Source: Blautia faecis (lineage in GTDB: Bacteria; Bacillota; Clostridia; Lachnospirales; Lachnospiraceae). From it: 64,000 bases of DNA. The position numbers and the translations under genes are program-made. Below, piece after piece: positions 40,217 to 49,537 of the stretch (the stretch's first letter is position 1; each line of letters opens with the position of its first letter). The stretch covers positions 87,350-151,349 of the forward strand of contig NZ_JAJCIA010000006.1 of NCBI RefSeq assembly GCF_020554845.1. Reading direction: 5' to 3'. The notes beneath the pieces were generated by a model. That model did not search any database. It was not told the DNA's origin and saw only the letters and a list, made by a program, of their open reading frames with translations.

Positions 40217-41239
40217 ATGCTGATTGTTAAAAAAATGCCGATTTTGCAAGGTTTTCCGGACTTTGAGACTGTTAAAAATTTATCTGGAAATGCTGCTGAG
40301 GATGTCAATTTTTCACCATTATTTTATGATATTGAAACCACTGGATTGGGACGAAATTCATCTTTTTTATATTTAATTGGTGCAGTTTGCTATGAATCTG
40401 GTTCCTGGCAGCTATATCAGTGGCTTGCACCCGATTTCCGGGAAGAAAAAGCATTATTGGAGTTTTTTTCAGAATTTATAAAAAATTTCAGCTGTACCAT
40501 CCAATACAATGGAGATTCTTTTGACCAGCCTTACCTTCAGGCTCGTTATAAATTCTATGAGCTACCAGATCCTTTTGAGGGGATTTCTTCTTTTGACCTG
40601 TATAAAGTGCTTCGCCCTCTGAAGGGATTTTTAAAGCTCCCAGGGTTAAAGCAGGAACAGATGGAAGCCTTTCTAGGAGAACAGAAGCGCATTTACTGTA
40701 ATGGCGGGGAATGCATTAAAATCTATAAAAAATATATGGCACACCAGGAGCAGACAGACCTGGATACGGTTATGGGACACAATATGGAAGATCTTCTCGG
40801 ACTTGGAGATGTGTTTAAGATGATGGGGTATCTTGCGCTCAGGGATGGTGCATTTACTGTTCGCGGAACTGATTTTGACGGGGACAATCTGATTTTGCAG
40901 ATAAACCCCCATTACAGCCTGCCCGCTTCCTTTTCTAACGGCACAGAAGAATTCTATATTACAGGTCAGGACAACCTGGTAAGCCTCCTTGTAAAGCCTT
41001 TAAATGGCCGTATCCGCCAATATTACAGTGATTACAAAAGTTATGATTATCTGCCCGGAGAGGACATGGCAGTCCCTAAATCTATTAGCAAATTTATGGA
41101 AAAAGGACTGAAAAAATCTGCTACAAGAGAGACCTGTTATACCTGGTTTCCATGCACAGAGGAATTTCTGGAAAATGAAGAAAAGCAAAAGCAATATTTA
41201 ATACATACCCTGGAATATTTATTTTGGAAATTAAAATAA
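40217..41239 (+). CDS. YprB-like ribonuclease H-fold exonuclease
   Basis: Protein of 340 residues. DEDD-type residues: FYDIETTGLG (Asp, Glu), YNGDSFDQPYLQ (Asp) and GHNMEDLLGL (His, Asp). This matches the YprB_RNaseH-like family, which in Bacillus is paired with the YprA helicase (absent here). The C-terminal 130 residues are a less conserved domain. Good AAAGGAG before the ATG. One of two plus-strand chromosomal genes here, divergent from the CmpB-type gene. Probably a DNA or RNA 3' exonuclease. Confidence 0.85.
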   Translation: MLIVKKMPILQGFPDFETVKNLSGNAAEDVNFSPLFYDIETTGLGRNSSFLYLIGAVCYESGSWQLYQWLAPDFREEKALLEFFSEFIKNFSCTIQYNGDSFDQPYLQARYKFYELPDPFEGISSFDLYKVLRPLKGFLKLPGLKQEQMEAFLGEQKRIYCNGGECIKIYKKYMAHQEQTDLDTVMGHNMEDLLGLGDVFKMMGYLALRDGAFTVRGTDFDGDNLILQINPHYSLPASFSNGTEEFYITGQDNLVSLLVKPLNGRIRQYYSDYKSYDYLPGEDMAVPKSISKFMEKGLKKSATRETCYTWFPCTEEFLENEEKQKQYLIHTLEYLFWKLK

Positions 41240-41272
41240 ACTTTCAACCTATATTTCAAAATTCCCAAAACC

Positions 41273-41289
41273 TTTTTCAAACATACTCT
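41273..41289. repeat. Solo family A terminal repeat
   Basis: TTTTTCAAACATACTCT matches the right end of the family A elements; no left end is found nearby. Confidence 0.5.
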
Positions 41290-41335
41290 AACTTCCAAAG
41301 CATATAAAATCTCACGTAAAAAAGACATCATCCCC

Positions 41336-41495
41336 AGAGCGTATCTGAAAAATCATTCCCACAATCTGAACACCCCACTTGCGGGAGATTCACCCGAATT
41401 CGGTTGTCGTAGCTCGCTACGGCGCCTTCATCCGGACAAAATCTCCCGCAAATTGTGACGCACATCTTGCAGAAAGCCTTTTCCAGACACGCTCT
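41336..41495. repeat. Family A palindromic repeat, full 160-bp copy
   Basis: AGAGCGTATCTGAAAAA to CAGACACGCTCT, in inverted orientation relative to the copy at 20995-21182. It contains CCCGAATTCGG and GTAGCTCGCTACG central hairpins. Located between the YprB-like gene and the rpsA terminator. Confidence 0.82.
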
Positions 41496-41535
41496 AACAG
41501 ACAATGTCTTTTTATCAACATCATATTCATGATAT

Positions 41536-41575
41536 CAAAACTAACCGCCATTCACAAATCCTGTGAATGGCGGTT
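41536..41575 (-). terminator. Terminator of the cmk-ispH-rpsA operon
   Basis: Fifteen-bp perfect stem TAACCGCCATTCACA/TGTGAATGGCGGTTA with a 5-nt loop followed by GTTTTG on minus. Confidence 0.88.
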
Positions 41576-41622
41576 AGTTACATGGGACAAGAGAAATGCA
41601 CAACACTTCCCTCTTGGTTAAA

Positions 41623-42702
41623 TTATTCCTCTACAGACTCTTCCTCAGCCGGAGCCTCAAGAGCTTTCATGCTAAGGCTGATCTTCTTGTCTTCGCCATT
41701 GAAATCAACAACTTTAGCCTGGATTTCCTGTCCGATTGTAAGCACATCAGATGGTTTTGCAACGTGCTCTCTGGAAATCTGAGATACATGAAGAAGTGCA
41801 TCTACGCCAGGTGCAAGCTCAACAAATGCACCGAAGTCTGTCATACGTGCAACTTTACCAGTTACTACGTTTCCAACAGCGAAATCCTCAGCAGCTGTAA
41901 GCCATGGATTCTCCTCTGGGAATTTCATTGTAAGAGCAATCTTCTCGCCCTTGATATCTTTGATCATAACCTTTACAGTCTCACCAACTGTGAATACTTT
42001 CTTCGGGTTCTCTACTCTGCCCCAGGACATCTCAGAGATGTGAAGCAGTCCGTCAGCGCCGCCCAGATCGATGAATGCACCAAAATCTGTAACGTTCTTA
42101 ACAACACCCTCTACTGTATCGCCAACATGGATACGCTCCATAAGCTCCTGCTGTTTCTTAGCTTTCTCAGCAACAAGAAGCTGTTTGCGGTTACCAATGA
42201 TGCGACGTCTTCTTGGATTGAACTCTGTGATAACGAACTCAATCTCCTGATCAGCATATTTGCTGAGATCTTTCTCATATGTGTCGGAAACAAGGCTTGC
42301 AGGAATGAATACACGTGTCTCCTCAACGTTAACACACAATCCACCGTCAAGTACCTGAGTTACAGGAGCTTTTAATACTTCCTGATTCTCGAATGCTTCC
42401 TCAAGGCGTTTATTGCCTTTCTCTGCAGCAAGTCTCTTGTAGGTTAAGATAACCTGGCCTTCGCCATCGTTTACCTTAAGCACTTTGGCTTCCATGGAGT
42501 CACCTACATGTACAGCGTCTGTGAGTACTACGGAAGGATCATTGCTATATTCACTCTTGGTGATAATACCATCAGCTTTATAGCCAATATTCAGGATAAT
42601 TTCATCTTCTTTCACATCGATGACCTTTCCCTGTACGATTTCTCCATTTCTGATTGTTTTTACGGAATCTTCCAGCATCTGTTCAAAACTTAATTCTGAC
42701 AT
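41623..42702 (-). CDS. rpsA: 30S ribosomal protein S1 (four S1 domains)
   Basis: Protein of 359 residues with four S1 repeats: GEIVQGKVIDVKEDEIILN, then LKAPVTQVLDGGLCVNVE, then GDTVEGVVKNVTDFGAFIDL and GNVVTGKVARMTDFGAFVEL. Domains 3 and 4 are the best conserved. It is shorter than the six-domain E. coli S1, as usual in Firmicutes. AGGAGG lies 9 nt before the ATG at 42702, which overlaps the end of ispH by 20 nt. In several Clostridia the two proteins are fused; here they are separate but coupled. Confidence 0.93.
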   Translation of the reverse strand: MSELSFEQMLEDSVKTIRNGEIVQGKVIDVKEDEIILNIGYKADGIITKSEYSNDPSVVLTDAVHVGDSMEAKVLKVNDGEGQVILTYKRLAAEKGNKRLEEAFENQEVLKAPVTQVLDGGLCVNVEETRVFIPASLVSDTYEKDLSKYADQEIEFVITEFNPRRRRIIGNRKQLLVAEKAKKQQELMERIHVGDTVEGVVKNVTDFGAFIDLGGADGLLHISEMSWGRVENPKKVFTVGETVKVMIKDIKGEKIALTMKFPEENPWLTAAEDFAVGNVVTGKVARMTDFGAFVELAPGVDALLHVSQISREHVAKPSDVLTIGQEIQAKVVDFNGEDKKISLSMKALEAPAEEESVEE

Positions 42703-43552
42703 GTTCTTGAACCTCCTCAATAATTTTCTTTGGGGTTGAAGCCCCTGCTGTAATACCTACATAACTACTGCATTGGAACATATCTGAATCCAAGTCTACA
42801 GGTGTTTGTATATAGTAAGTATTTTCACATTCCTTTTTACATATTTCAAACAGCTTTTGAGTATTGGAACTATGTCGGCCTCCTACGACTAACATAGTGT
42901 CTACCTCTCCGGCTATGCTCTTTGCTTCTCTCTGCCGTTCTTCGGTAGCATTACAAATAGTGTTTAAAATATTAAGAATATTTAAAACAGTATTATCATA
43001 CCTCTTTTTTGAAAGAATTTCAACTAAATCTTTAAATTTATTATAATTAAATGTTGTCTGAGACACAATACATATGCTTTTGTCAGCCGGAAACACAAAA
43101 TCCAGTGCATCCTGCTCAGTCCGAATTACCGTGTAAGGTCCCATGCACCAGCCGCAGATTCCTACCACTTCCGGATGATCCGGGTCTCCTATGATCACAA
43201 TATGGGCGCCTGCCCTGCTCTCTTTCTCTACGATCCGGTGAATTTTCAGAACAAAGGGACAGGTTACATCCACATAGGAAAGTCCGTATTCTTCCAGATG
43301 GTCATAAACCTCTTTTCCCACACCATGTGAACGGATCACAACCGTGCTGCCCTCAGGAAGTGTTCTCAGATCATCCTCAGATGCCACTCTGACCCCCTTC
43401 TTTTCCAGATCATTCACTACTTCTTCATTATGAATAATTGGACCCAGGGTAAAAAGCCTGTCAGGACAACTGCCGATTAGCTCGTAAACCTTGTCTACAG
43501 CACGCTGTACGCCAAAACAAAAGCCTGCTGTTTTCGCAACCTTCACTTCCAT
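42683..43552 (-). CDS. ispH: 4-hydroxy-3-methylbut-2-enyl diphosphate reductase
   Basis: Last enzyme of the MEP isoprenoid pathway; a [4Fe-4S] reductase producing IPP and DMAPP. Protein of 289 residues. Cluster cysteines at 12 (GFCFGV), 98 (VTCPFV) and 200 (TICNAT), active-site histidines in IIHNEEVV and SHGVGK, and Glu in the NATEERQ motif. GGRHSSNTQKL is also present. It starts 2 nt after cmk and overlaps rpsA. Confidence 0.96.
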   Translation of the reverse strand: MEVKVAKTAGFCFGVQRAVDKVYELIGSCPDRLFTLGPIIHNEEVVNDLEKKGVRVASEDDLRTLPEGSTVVIRSHGVGKEVYDHLEEYGLSYVDVTCPFVLKIHRIVEKESRAGAHIVIIGDPDHPEVVGICGWCMGPYTVIRTEQDALDFVFPADKSICIVSQTTFNYNKFKDLVEILSKKRYDNTVLNILNILNTICNATEERQREAKSIAGEVDTMLVVGGRHSSNTQKLFEICKKECENTYYIQTPVDLDSDMFQCSSYVGITAGASTPKKIIEEVQEHVRIKF

Positions 43553-43554
43553 GG

Positions 43555-44223
43555 TTATTCCACCTTATCTTTGTAGATTCCGAGAATTGCAGCTACAACT
43601 TCGTCAATATTCATGAAAGAAGAATCTACAAGCACGGCATCTTCAGCCTGCCGGAGCGGGGAAATCTCTCTTGTCATATCCTGATGATCCCGGTTTTCAA
43701 TGTCTTTCTTGATTTCTTCAAGATCAGCACCCTCGCCCTTGGCAAGATATTCATCATAACGCCTCTTAGCTCTGGTCTCCACGCTGGCAGTAAGATAAAT
43801 CTTCACCTGTGCGTCCGGAAGAATTACAGTTCCAATATCCCTGCCATCCATTACAACATCATTCTTTGCTGCCAGATTTCTCTGAAGATTGAGAAGATGT
43901 GCCCTTACCGCCGGGTTTGCAGATGTTTTGGATGCCATGTTTCCAACCTCTTCCGTACGGATATACTGATTTACATTCTCACCGTTAAGAATTACAACCT
44001 GCTCTCCATTTTCATATCGAATGGAAACCTCAGCGCTCTGACAGTTATCTGCAACTGCTTCCGCATCTGTTCCGTCAATTTCATTTCTCAGCAGATAAAG
44101 TGCTACGGCGCGGTACATAGCGCCTGTATCTACATAGATAAAAGACAGCTCCTTTGCCACTCTCTTTGCAATTGTGCTTTTGCCTGCTCCTGCCGGCCCG
44201 TCAATGGCAATGTTACATCCCAT
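43555..44223 (-). CDS. cmk: Cytidylate kinase
   Basis: Protein of 222 residues that phosphorylates CMP and dCMP. P-loop IDGPAGAGKSTIAKRVAKEL at the N-terminus, YVDTGAMYRAV, and the CMP-binding region DGRDIGTVILPDA with KIYLTASVETRAKRR. First gene of the cmk-ispH-rpsA set, a conserved clostridial order. Confidence 0.96.
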   Translation of the reverse strand: MGCNIAIDGPAGAGKSTIAKRVAKELSFIYVDTGAMYRAVALYLLRNEIDGTDAEAVADNCQSAEVSIRYENGEQVVILNGENVNQYIRTEEVGNMASKTSANPAVRAHLLNLQRNLAAKNDVVMDGRDIGTVILPDAQVKIYLTASVETRAKRRYDEYLAKGEGADLEEIKKDIENRDHQDMTREISPLRQAEDAVLVDSSFMNIDEVVAAILGIYKDKVE

Positions 44224-44283
44224 TTTCTCTGTTACCTCCTCTTAAATCGCAGTTTTTTCACTTCTTACATTTATAACAGATTT

Positions 44284-45561
44284 TCATCCATTTTTCAATG
44301 CCATGGCTGCCAGATACGCAGTTGACCAGGCAATCTGAAGATTATAGCCACCGGTTACCGCATCCAGGTCAAGCACTTCTCCAATAAAATAGAGATTTTT
44401 TACCTTTCGGGATTCCATAGTTCCCGGCTGAATGTCCTTCACAGAAACACCGCCTCTTGTAATAACTGCTTCTTTATATTCTCCCATTCCATTGATGGTA
44501 AATGGGAAAGCTTTCACCAGTTCTTCAAAGTGAATTCTTTCTTCCCTGGAAATATCGTGTATCTTTTTTTCCGGAGAAATACCACCCAGTTCCAGCATGA
44601 CAGGTGTAAGGGATGATGGAAAAAGTACGCCGATCACATTCTTAAACTGTTTATTCTGTCCTGCCTCAAATTCCCGCAGAATCCTGGCATCCAGCTGTTC
44701 CATGGTAAGGGCAGGCTTCAGATCCAGATAAGCATTCAATTCTCCGGATTTCTGCAGTTGTTTGCCAATATGTGCGCTTGCAGATAAAATCATGGGGCCT
44801 GTCACGCCAAAGTGGGTGAACATCATCTCACCAAAATCCCGGAAGAGCACCTTTTTGCCTGACTTAATCGTAAGTTCGGTGTTTTTTAAGGAAAGTCCCT
44901 GAAGTCTTGGGATATAATCCTCTTTTGTCTTAAGAGGAACCAGTGACGGAGAAAGCTCCTTTACTTTATGGCCGGTTTCCTCTGCAAAGCGATAGCCATC
45001 ACCTGTAGAGCCTGTTGACTGATAGGAAAGCCCTCCAGTGGCAACCAGAACATGATCGCCCTCCATAAAACTTCCATCTGCCAGTTCTACACCTGTTACC
45101 CGGCTGTGATGTGCCTTTTTCTCATCCACGTCCGGTTCCTCATAGGGACTGACCTTCACCGTTTTCACCTCTGTGCGAAGATGGATATGGGCACCAGCTT
45201 TCTTAAGTTCCCGTTCCAGACCGCGGATAATATCTGAAGAATGGTCAGACACAGGGAAAACCCGGTTGCCTCTCTCTGTCTTCAGTGGAACTCCCGCTTC
45301 TTCAAAGAATTCCATTACATCCTGGGGCGTGAAAGAATAGAAAGCACTGTACAGGAATTTCGGGTTAGACATAACTGCCCGGAACAGTTCTTCCGTGTCA
45401 CAGTTATTTGTAACATTGCATCTGCCTTTTCCTGTAATATACACTTTCTTTCCAAGTTTCTCGTTTTTCTCCAGGATGTGGACCTCATGTCCTGCCCTTG
45501 CCAGATAAACACCGGCCATCATTCCGGCAGCACCGCCGCCTATGATCAGTATTTTACTCAT
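44284..45561 (-). CDS. BaiN/RdsA-like FAD-dependent oxidoreductase (HI0933 family)
   Basis: Protein of 425 residues. N-terminal FAD Rossmann motif LIIGGGAAGMMAGVYLARAG; KKVYITGKGRCNVTNNCD; inner FAD motif VATGGLSYQSTGSTGDGYRF; C-terminal GEVLDLDAVTGGYNLQIAWS. The family includes BaiN, proposed to act in bile acid 7-dehydroxylation, but most members have no known substrate. It lies 60 nt upstream of cmk on the same strand. Confidence 0.88.
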   Translation of the reverse strand: MSKILIIGGGAAGMMAGVYLARAGHEVHILEKNEKLGKKVYITGKGRCNVTNNCDTEELFRAVMSNPKFLYSAFYSFTPQDVMEFFEEAGVPLKTERGNRVFPVSDHSSDIIRGLERELKKAGAHIHLRTEVKTVKVSPYEEPDVDEKKAHHSRVTGVELADGSFMEGDHVLVATGGLSYQSTGSTGDGYRFAEETGHKVKELSPSLVPLKTKEDYIPRLQGLSLKNTELTIKSGKKVLFRDFGEMMFTHFGVTGPMILSASAHIGKQLQKSGELNAYLDLKPALTMEQLDARILREFEAGQNKQFKNVIGVLFPSSLTPVMLELGGISPEKKIHDISREERIHFEELVKAFPFTINGMGEYKEAVITRGGVSVKDIQPGTMESRKVKNLYFIGEVLDLDAVTGGYNLQIAWSTAYLAAMALKNG

Positions 45562-45635
45562 TTACATACCTTTCATAAAACAGATTTGCAACTATTCAGT
45601 AACTACCGAAAGTTACACAAATTTTACTTATATTT

Positions 45636-45677
45636 TTCAAAAAGACACGTGCAAAAGGCTTCTCTGCACGTGTCTTT
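45636..45677 (-). terminator. Terminator of the decarboxylase operon
   Basis: Minus strand 13-bp stem AAAGACACGTGCA/TGCACGTGTCTTT followed by TTGAAAAATA, 59 nt past the oadA stop. Confidence 0.85.
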
Positions 45678-45736
45678 CATTATTTTTGTCAGCAAAGTGT
45701 CTATAGGCCAGACACTGACAAATTATTCCTCACTGA

Positions 45737-47149
45737 TTAAACCGGATATGCTCCGTTTTTGGTATCAGCAACCGTCTCATCCACCTTTTTCTCCTGAGCC
45801 TGACGATACTTGAAGAAGTCAGTAGCAACCTGTGGGAACAGTGCATAGGACAGAACGTCCTCATCCTGCTCTTTATACTGTGCCATCTCGCCTTCAAGTT
45901 TGCCCAGCTCATTCTCAAGAAGATCTGCCGGACGGCATGTGATCGGCTGTGTGTCACCGATACATTTCTTCTGAACTTCTGGATTGAATGGTTTTGCTGT
46001 AGCACCATATTTTCCGCTGAGAACATCTTTTGTCTCTTTGGTAACCATCTTGTATCTCTCGCCCATGAGAACGTTAAATACAGCCTGTGTACCAACGATC
46101 TGGGAAGATGGAGTAACAAGCGGCGGCTCACCAAGGTCTTTACGTACACGCGGAACTTCCTCAAGAACATCATAGAACTTGTCTTCTGCATGCTGCTCTT
46201 TCAGCTGGGAAGTAAGGTTGGATAACATACCACCTGGTACCTGATACAGAAGAGTCTTGATGTTTACGCCAAGGTTCTTCGGATTCAGAAGGCCGCTCTC
46301 AAGAGCCTCGTCACGCATTGGACGGAAGTAGTCTGCGATCTCAGCAAGAAGCTGCTGATCAAATCCGGTATCATATGGAGTGCCTTTGAAGGTCTCAACC
46401 ATAACCTCAGTTGCAGGCTGGGAAGTACCCAGTGCAAATGGAGACATTGCAGTATCGATGATATCAACACCAGCTTCAACAGCTTTTAAGTAAGTCATGG
46501 AAGCTACACCAGAGGTGTAATGTGTATGAAGATCGATCGGGATCTTAACAGTCTCTTTCAGGGCTGTAACAAGCTCAGTTGCCTTATATGGAAGAAGAAG
46601 GCCGGCCATATCTTTGATACAGATAGAGTCTGCACCCATTTCCTCAATACGTTTTGCAATGCTTGTCCAGTACTCAAGAGTATACGCATCACCAAGTGTA
46701 TAGGAAAGAGCAACCTGTGCATGGCCATGCTCTTTGTTTGCAGCATGTACAGCAGTCTGAAGGTTACGAAGGTCATTCATACAGTCGAAAATACGGATGA
46801 TATCGATACCATTTGCCAGAGATTTCTGAACAAAATACTCTACTACATCATCAGCGTATGGACGATATCCAAGAATGTTCTGGCCACGGAAAAGCATCTG
46901 CAGCTTTGTGTTCTTGAATCCTGCACGTAATTTACGAAGTCTTTCCCACGGATCCTCATGAAGGAAACGAAGGCTTGCATCGAAAGTAGCACCGCCCCAG
47001 CACTCAACTGCATGGTAGCCTACTTTATCAAGTTTATCAACGATTGGAAGCATCTGCTCTGTTGTCATACGGGTTGCAATCAGGGACTGATGTGCATCAC
47101 GCAGAATGGTTTCCACAATTTTAACAGGTTTTTTTTCAATTTCTGCCAT
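45737..47149 (-). CDS. oadA: Oxaloacetate decarboxylase alpha / 5S-type carboxyltransferase
   Basis: Protein of 470 residues with the pyruvate-carboxylase-type carboxyltransferase barrel: ETILRDAHQSLIATRM (metal Asp), CWGGATFDASLRFLHEDPWE, the carboxylated Lys in CIKDMAGLL and the metal histidines in DLHTHYTSG. The conserved C-terminal domain follows. The C-terminal biotin domain of enterobacterial OadA is missing; the separate 122-residue biotinyl protein in the operon supplies it. It should move carboxyl between oxaloacetate/pyruvate and biotin. Last gene of the operon. Confidence 0.93.
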   Translation of the reverse strand: MAEIEKKPVKIVETILRDAHQSLIATRMTTEQMLPIVDKLDKVGYHAVECWGGATFDASLRFLHEDPWERLRKLRAGFKNTKLQMLFRGQNILGYRPYADDVVEYFVQKSLANGIDIIRIFDCMNDLRNLQTAVHAANKEHGHAQVALSYTLGDAYTLEYWTSIAKRIEEMGADSICIKDMAGLLLPYKATELVTALKETVKIPIDLHTHYTSGVASMTYLKAVEAGVDIIDTAMSPFALGTSQPATEVMVETFKGTPYDTGFDQQLLAEIADYFRPMRDEALESGLLNPKNLGVNIKTLLYQVPGGMLSNLTSQLKEQHAEDKFYDVLEEVPRVRKDLGEPPLVTPSSQIVGTQAVFNVLMGERYKMVTKETKDVLSGKYGATAKPFNPEVQKKCIGDTQPITCRPADLLENELGKLEGEMAQYKEQDEDVLSYALFPQVATDFFKYRQAQEKKVDETVADTKNGAYPV

Positions 47150-47236
47150 AATTGTTCTCCTTATTTATTTAGTTCATCCGGACTTCCCGGTTTCACTATA
47201 GAAAGCCGGGAAAAATCCGAATTTCTGGTATCATTA

Positions 47237-48385
47237 TTAGATTCCGTAAATAGCCATAAATGCTCCGGCAGCAACGGCTGTACCGATAACACCGGCAACG
47301 TTTGGTCCCATTGCATGCATCAGAAGGAAGTTGGTAGGATCTGCCTCAGCACCAACCTTCTGGGAAACACGGGCTGCCATAGGTACCGCAGATACACCGG
47401 CGGAACCAATAAGCGGATTGATCTTGCCGCCTGTAAGCTTGCACATAACCTTTCCGAGCATAACACCGCCGAAAGTACCACATGCAAATGCCACAAGACC
47501 TAATACAACGATCTTCAAAGTATCCACATTCAGGAATGCCTCTGCACTTGTGGAAGCACCAACAGATGTACCAAGAAGGATAACTACGATGTACATAAGT
47601 GCATTGGAAGCTGTCTCTGTAAGCTGTTTTACAACGCCGCACTCTCTGAACAGGTTACCAAGCATAAGCATACCAACCAGAGGAGCTGTTGTCGGAAGAA
47701 TCATGCAGACAACGATTGTGATTACGATTGGGAAGAGGATCTTCTCAAGCTTGGATACAGGGCGAAGCTGCTCCATCTTGATTTTACGCTCTTTCTCAGT
47801 AGTAAACAGTTTCATGATCGGAGGCTGGATGATCGGAACCAGTGACATATAAGAATATGCCGCCACGGCGATCGGTCCCATAAGAGCAGTCTGACCAAGC
47901 TTACCTGCAAGGAAAATGGAGGTCGGACCATCTGCACCACCGATGATGGAGATTGCTGCTGCTGCTTTTCCGTTGAATCCAAGGAAGATTGCAAGGAAGT
48001 AAGCCATATAGATACCGAGCTGTGCTGCAGCACCCATCAGGAAGCTCTTCGGGTTCGCGATCAGCGGACCAAAGTCTGTCATGGCACCTACACCCATAAA
48101 GATAAGGGAAGGAAGAATACTCCACTCATCAAGGATGTAGAAGTAATGAAGAAGACCACCAACACCGTTGGACATGTCTTCCGGATTTGCCATAATGTCC
48201 GGATAAATATTAACAAGGAGCATACCAAATGCAATGGGAACAAGCAGCAGAGGCTCAAATCCCTTTGCAATGGCAAGATATAAGAATACACAAGCAACCA
48301 CGATCATCAGGTAGTTACCCCATGTCAGATTAAAAAATGCGGTCTGATGGATCAGGTTGGACAAAGTGTCTGCTACGTAAGACAT
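47237..48385 (-). CDS. oadB: Sodium-pumping decarboxylase beta subunit (OadB/MmdB/GcdB)
   Basis: Membrane protein of 382 residues with about 10 helices. Signatures: LIFMGVGAMTDFGPLIANPK, SIIGGADGPTSIFLAGKLG (Asp implicated in Na binding) and GSAGVSAVPMAARVSQKVG. It decarboxylates carboxybiotin and exports sodium. An 87-nt spacer separates it from oadA. Confidence 0.94.
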   Translation of the reverse strand: MSYVADTLSNLIHQTAFFNLTWGNYLMIVVACVFLYLAIAKGFEPLLLVPIAFGMLLVNIYPDIMANPEDMSNGVGGLLHYFYILDEWSILPSLIFMGVGAMTDFGPLIANPKSFLMGAAAQLGIYMAYFLAIFLGFNGKAAAAISIIGGADGPTSIFLAGKLGQTALMGPIAVAAYSYMSLVPIIQPPIMKLFTTEKERKIKMEQLRPVSKLEKILFPIVITIVVCMILPTTAPLVGMLMLGNLFRECGVVKQLTETASNALMYIVVILLGTSVGASTSAEAFLNVDTLKIVVLGLVAFACGTFGGVMLGKVMCKLTGGKINPLIGSAGVSAVPMAARVSQKVGAEADPTNFLLMHAMGPNVAGVIGTAVAAGAFMAIYGI

Positions 48386-48401
48386 CCTATTACCTCCCGA
48401 C

Positions 48402-48770
48402 TTAGTTCATTGTTGCCAGGGTATCTCCATTTTCTACAGAGGCACCTTCTGCAACGTCAATGCTTGCAACGGTTCCGTCCTGAGGAGCTACAACCGGGAT
48501 CTCCATCTTCATGGATTCCAGGATTACAATGTTGTCACCGGCTTTTACAGCCTGTCCAACGCTTGCTGCGATTTTCAGAACCTTTCCAGGTACGGAAGCT
48601 GCAACCTTAACTGCGCCTGCTCCGGCTGCTGCCTTAGGAGCTGCCTTCGGTGCCGGTGCTGCTTTCGGAGCTGCTGCTGGAGCTGCAGCTGCTGGTGCGG
48701 AAACGCTTCCTGTCTCTTCAACAGTTACTTCATATGCTGTTCCGTTAACGGTAATTGTATAACTTTTCAT
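48402..48770 (-). CDS. Biotin carrier protein of the decarboxylase
   Basis: Protein of 122 residues. A short N-terminal domain (YTITVNGTAYEVTVEE), an Ala/Pro/Lys linker (about residues 24-52), then a biotinyl domain with the ILESMKMEIPV motif, Lys88 carrying biotin. Equivalent to the gamma/1.3S carrier (MmdC/GcdC). It lies between oadG and oadB. Confidence 0.94.
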   Translation of the reverse strand: MKSYTITVNGTAYEVTVEETGSVSAPAAAAPAAAPKAAPAPKAAPKAAAGAGAVKVAASVPGKVLKIAASVGQAVKAGDNIVILESMKMEIPVVAPQDGTVASIDVAEGASVENGDTLATMN

Positions 48771-48788
48771 TTTAGGATCCTCCTGTAT

Positions 48789-49532
48789 TTATCTCTTTTT
48801 ACGATTGATTTTGCGGATGGAACGAACAACGAATCCATCTGTAGTGGTTCCCTCAGCTGCTGCAATTGCTGCTGCGATAACCGCGATCAGTTCTGTATCG
48901 TCTGCTTCTGCAGCTTCCACTGGTGCTGCCACCGGTGCAGGGGCAGGGGCTGCTGCAGCTTGAGCTTTTTTCTTTGCTTCCGGATTCGGGATGAATCTGA
49001 ACAGATAGATCAGGAAGCTCAGGAAAATAAGAACGATGAATACGATTGCAATACCCATGATAGTATTCATAACAGCTCTTCTTAAGGTCTCAGCCATGGA
49101 GTACTGTACATCAACAGTAAGGGATGTAGGTGCTCCTGTAGAAGCATCGAAAATATAAACGAAATTTGCATCTGCTTTCTCAAAGGAGACCGGTACAGTA
49201 ACGGTATATCCGTCGTCAGAAGCCTTCACCTCTGTCTCTCCGGTTCTCTCCTTTAAAGCCCCAACTTCATCCTTGGAGCCTGCCCATGCAGTCATTGCTC
49301 CAACAGTAAACTCATCAGATGACTTGGTATAATTCTCAATATCTTCATCACTGAGAGCAATGATGGTATCGGTAAGTCCCTCAGCGGTAGTGACCAGGGT
49401 CTGCTTTACCGTGTCATCTACCTCATCAGCTGCCCATACGGAGGATACTCCGGTAAGAGTGAGAACTGCCATCATGAGAAGTACTGTGCAAAGGGAGGAT
49501 ACTTTCTTAAAAATCTGTTTCATATGCTCCAC
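48789..49532 (-). CDS. OadG-type subunit with extracytoplasmic domain
   Basis: Protein of 247 residues. A signal sequence (SSLCTVLLMMAVLTLTGVSS) leads into an exposed domain (residues about 35-150, TVPVSFEKADANFVYIFDAS). One helix (GIAIVFIVLIFLSFLIYLF) and an Ala/Pro-rich cytoplasmic tail with the OadG-like end (AVIAAAIAAAEGTT) follow. OadG normally lacks the large outside domain; this DUF3887-like addition is typical of clostridial versions. It should scaffold the complex. Confidence 0.82.
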   Translation of the reverse strand: MEHMKQIFKKVSSLCTVLLMMAVLTLTGVSSVWAADEVDDTVKQTLVTTAEGLTDTIIALSDEDIENYTKSSDEFTVGAMTAWAGSKDEVGALKERTGETEVKASDDGYTVTVPVSFEKADANFVYIFDASTGAPTSLTVDVQYSMAETLRRAVMNTIMGIAIVFIVLIFLSFLIYLFRFIPNPEAKKKAQAAAAPAPAPVAAPVEAAEADDTELIAVIAAAIAAAEGTTTDGFVVRSIRKINRKKR

Positions 49533-49537
49533 CTCGC

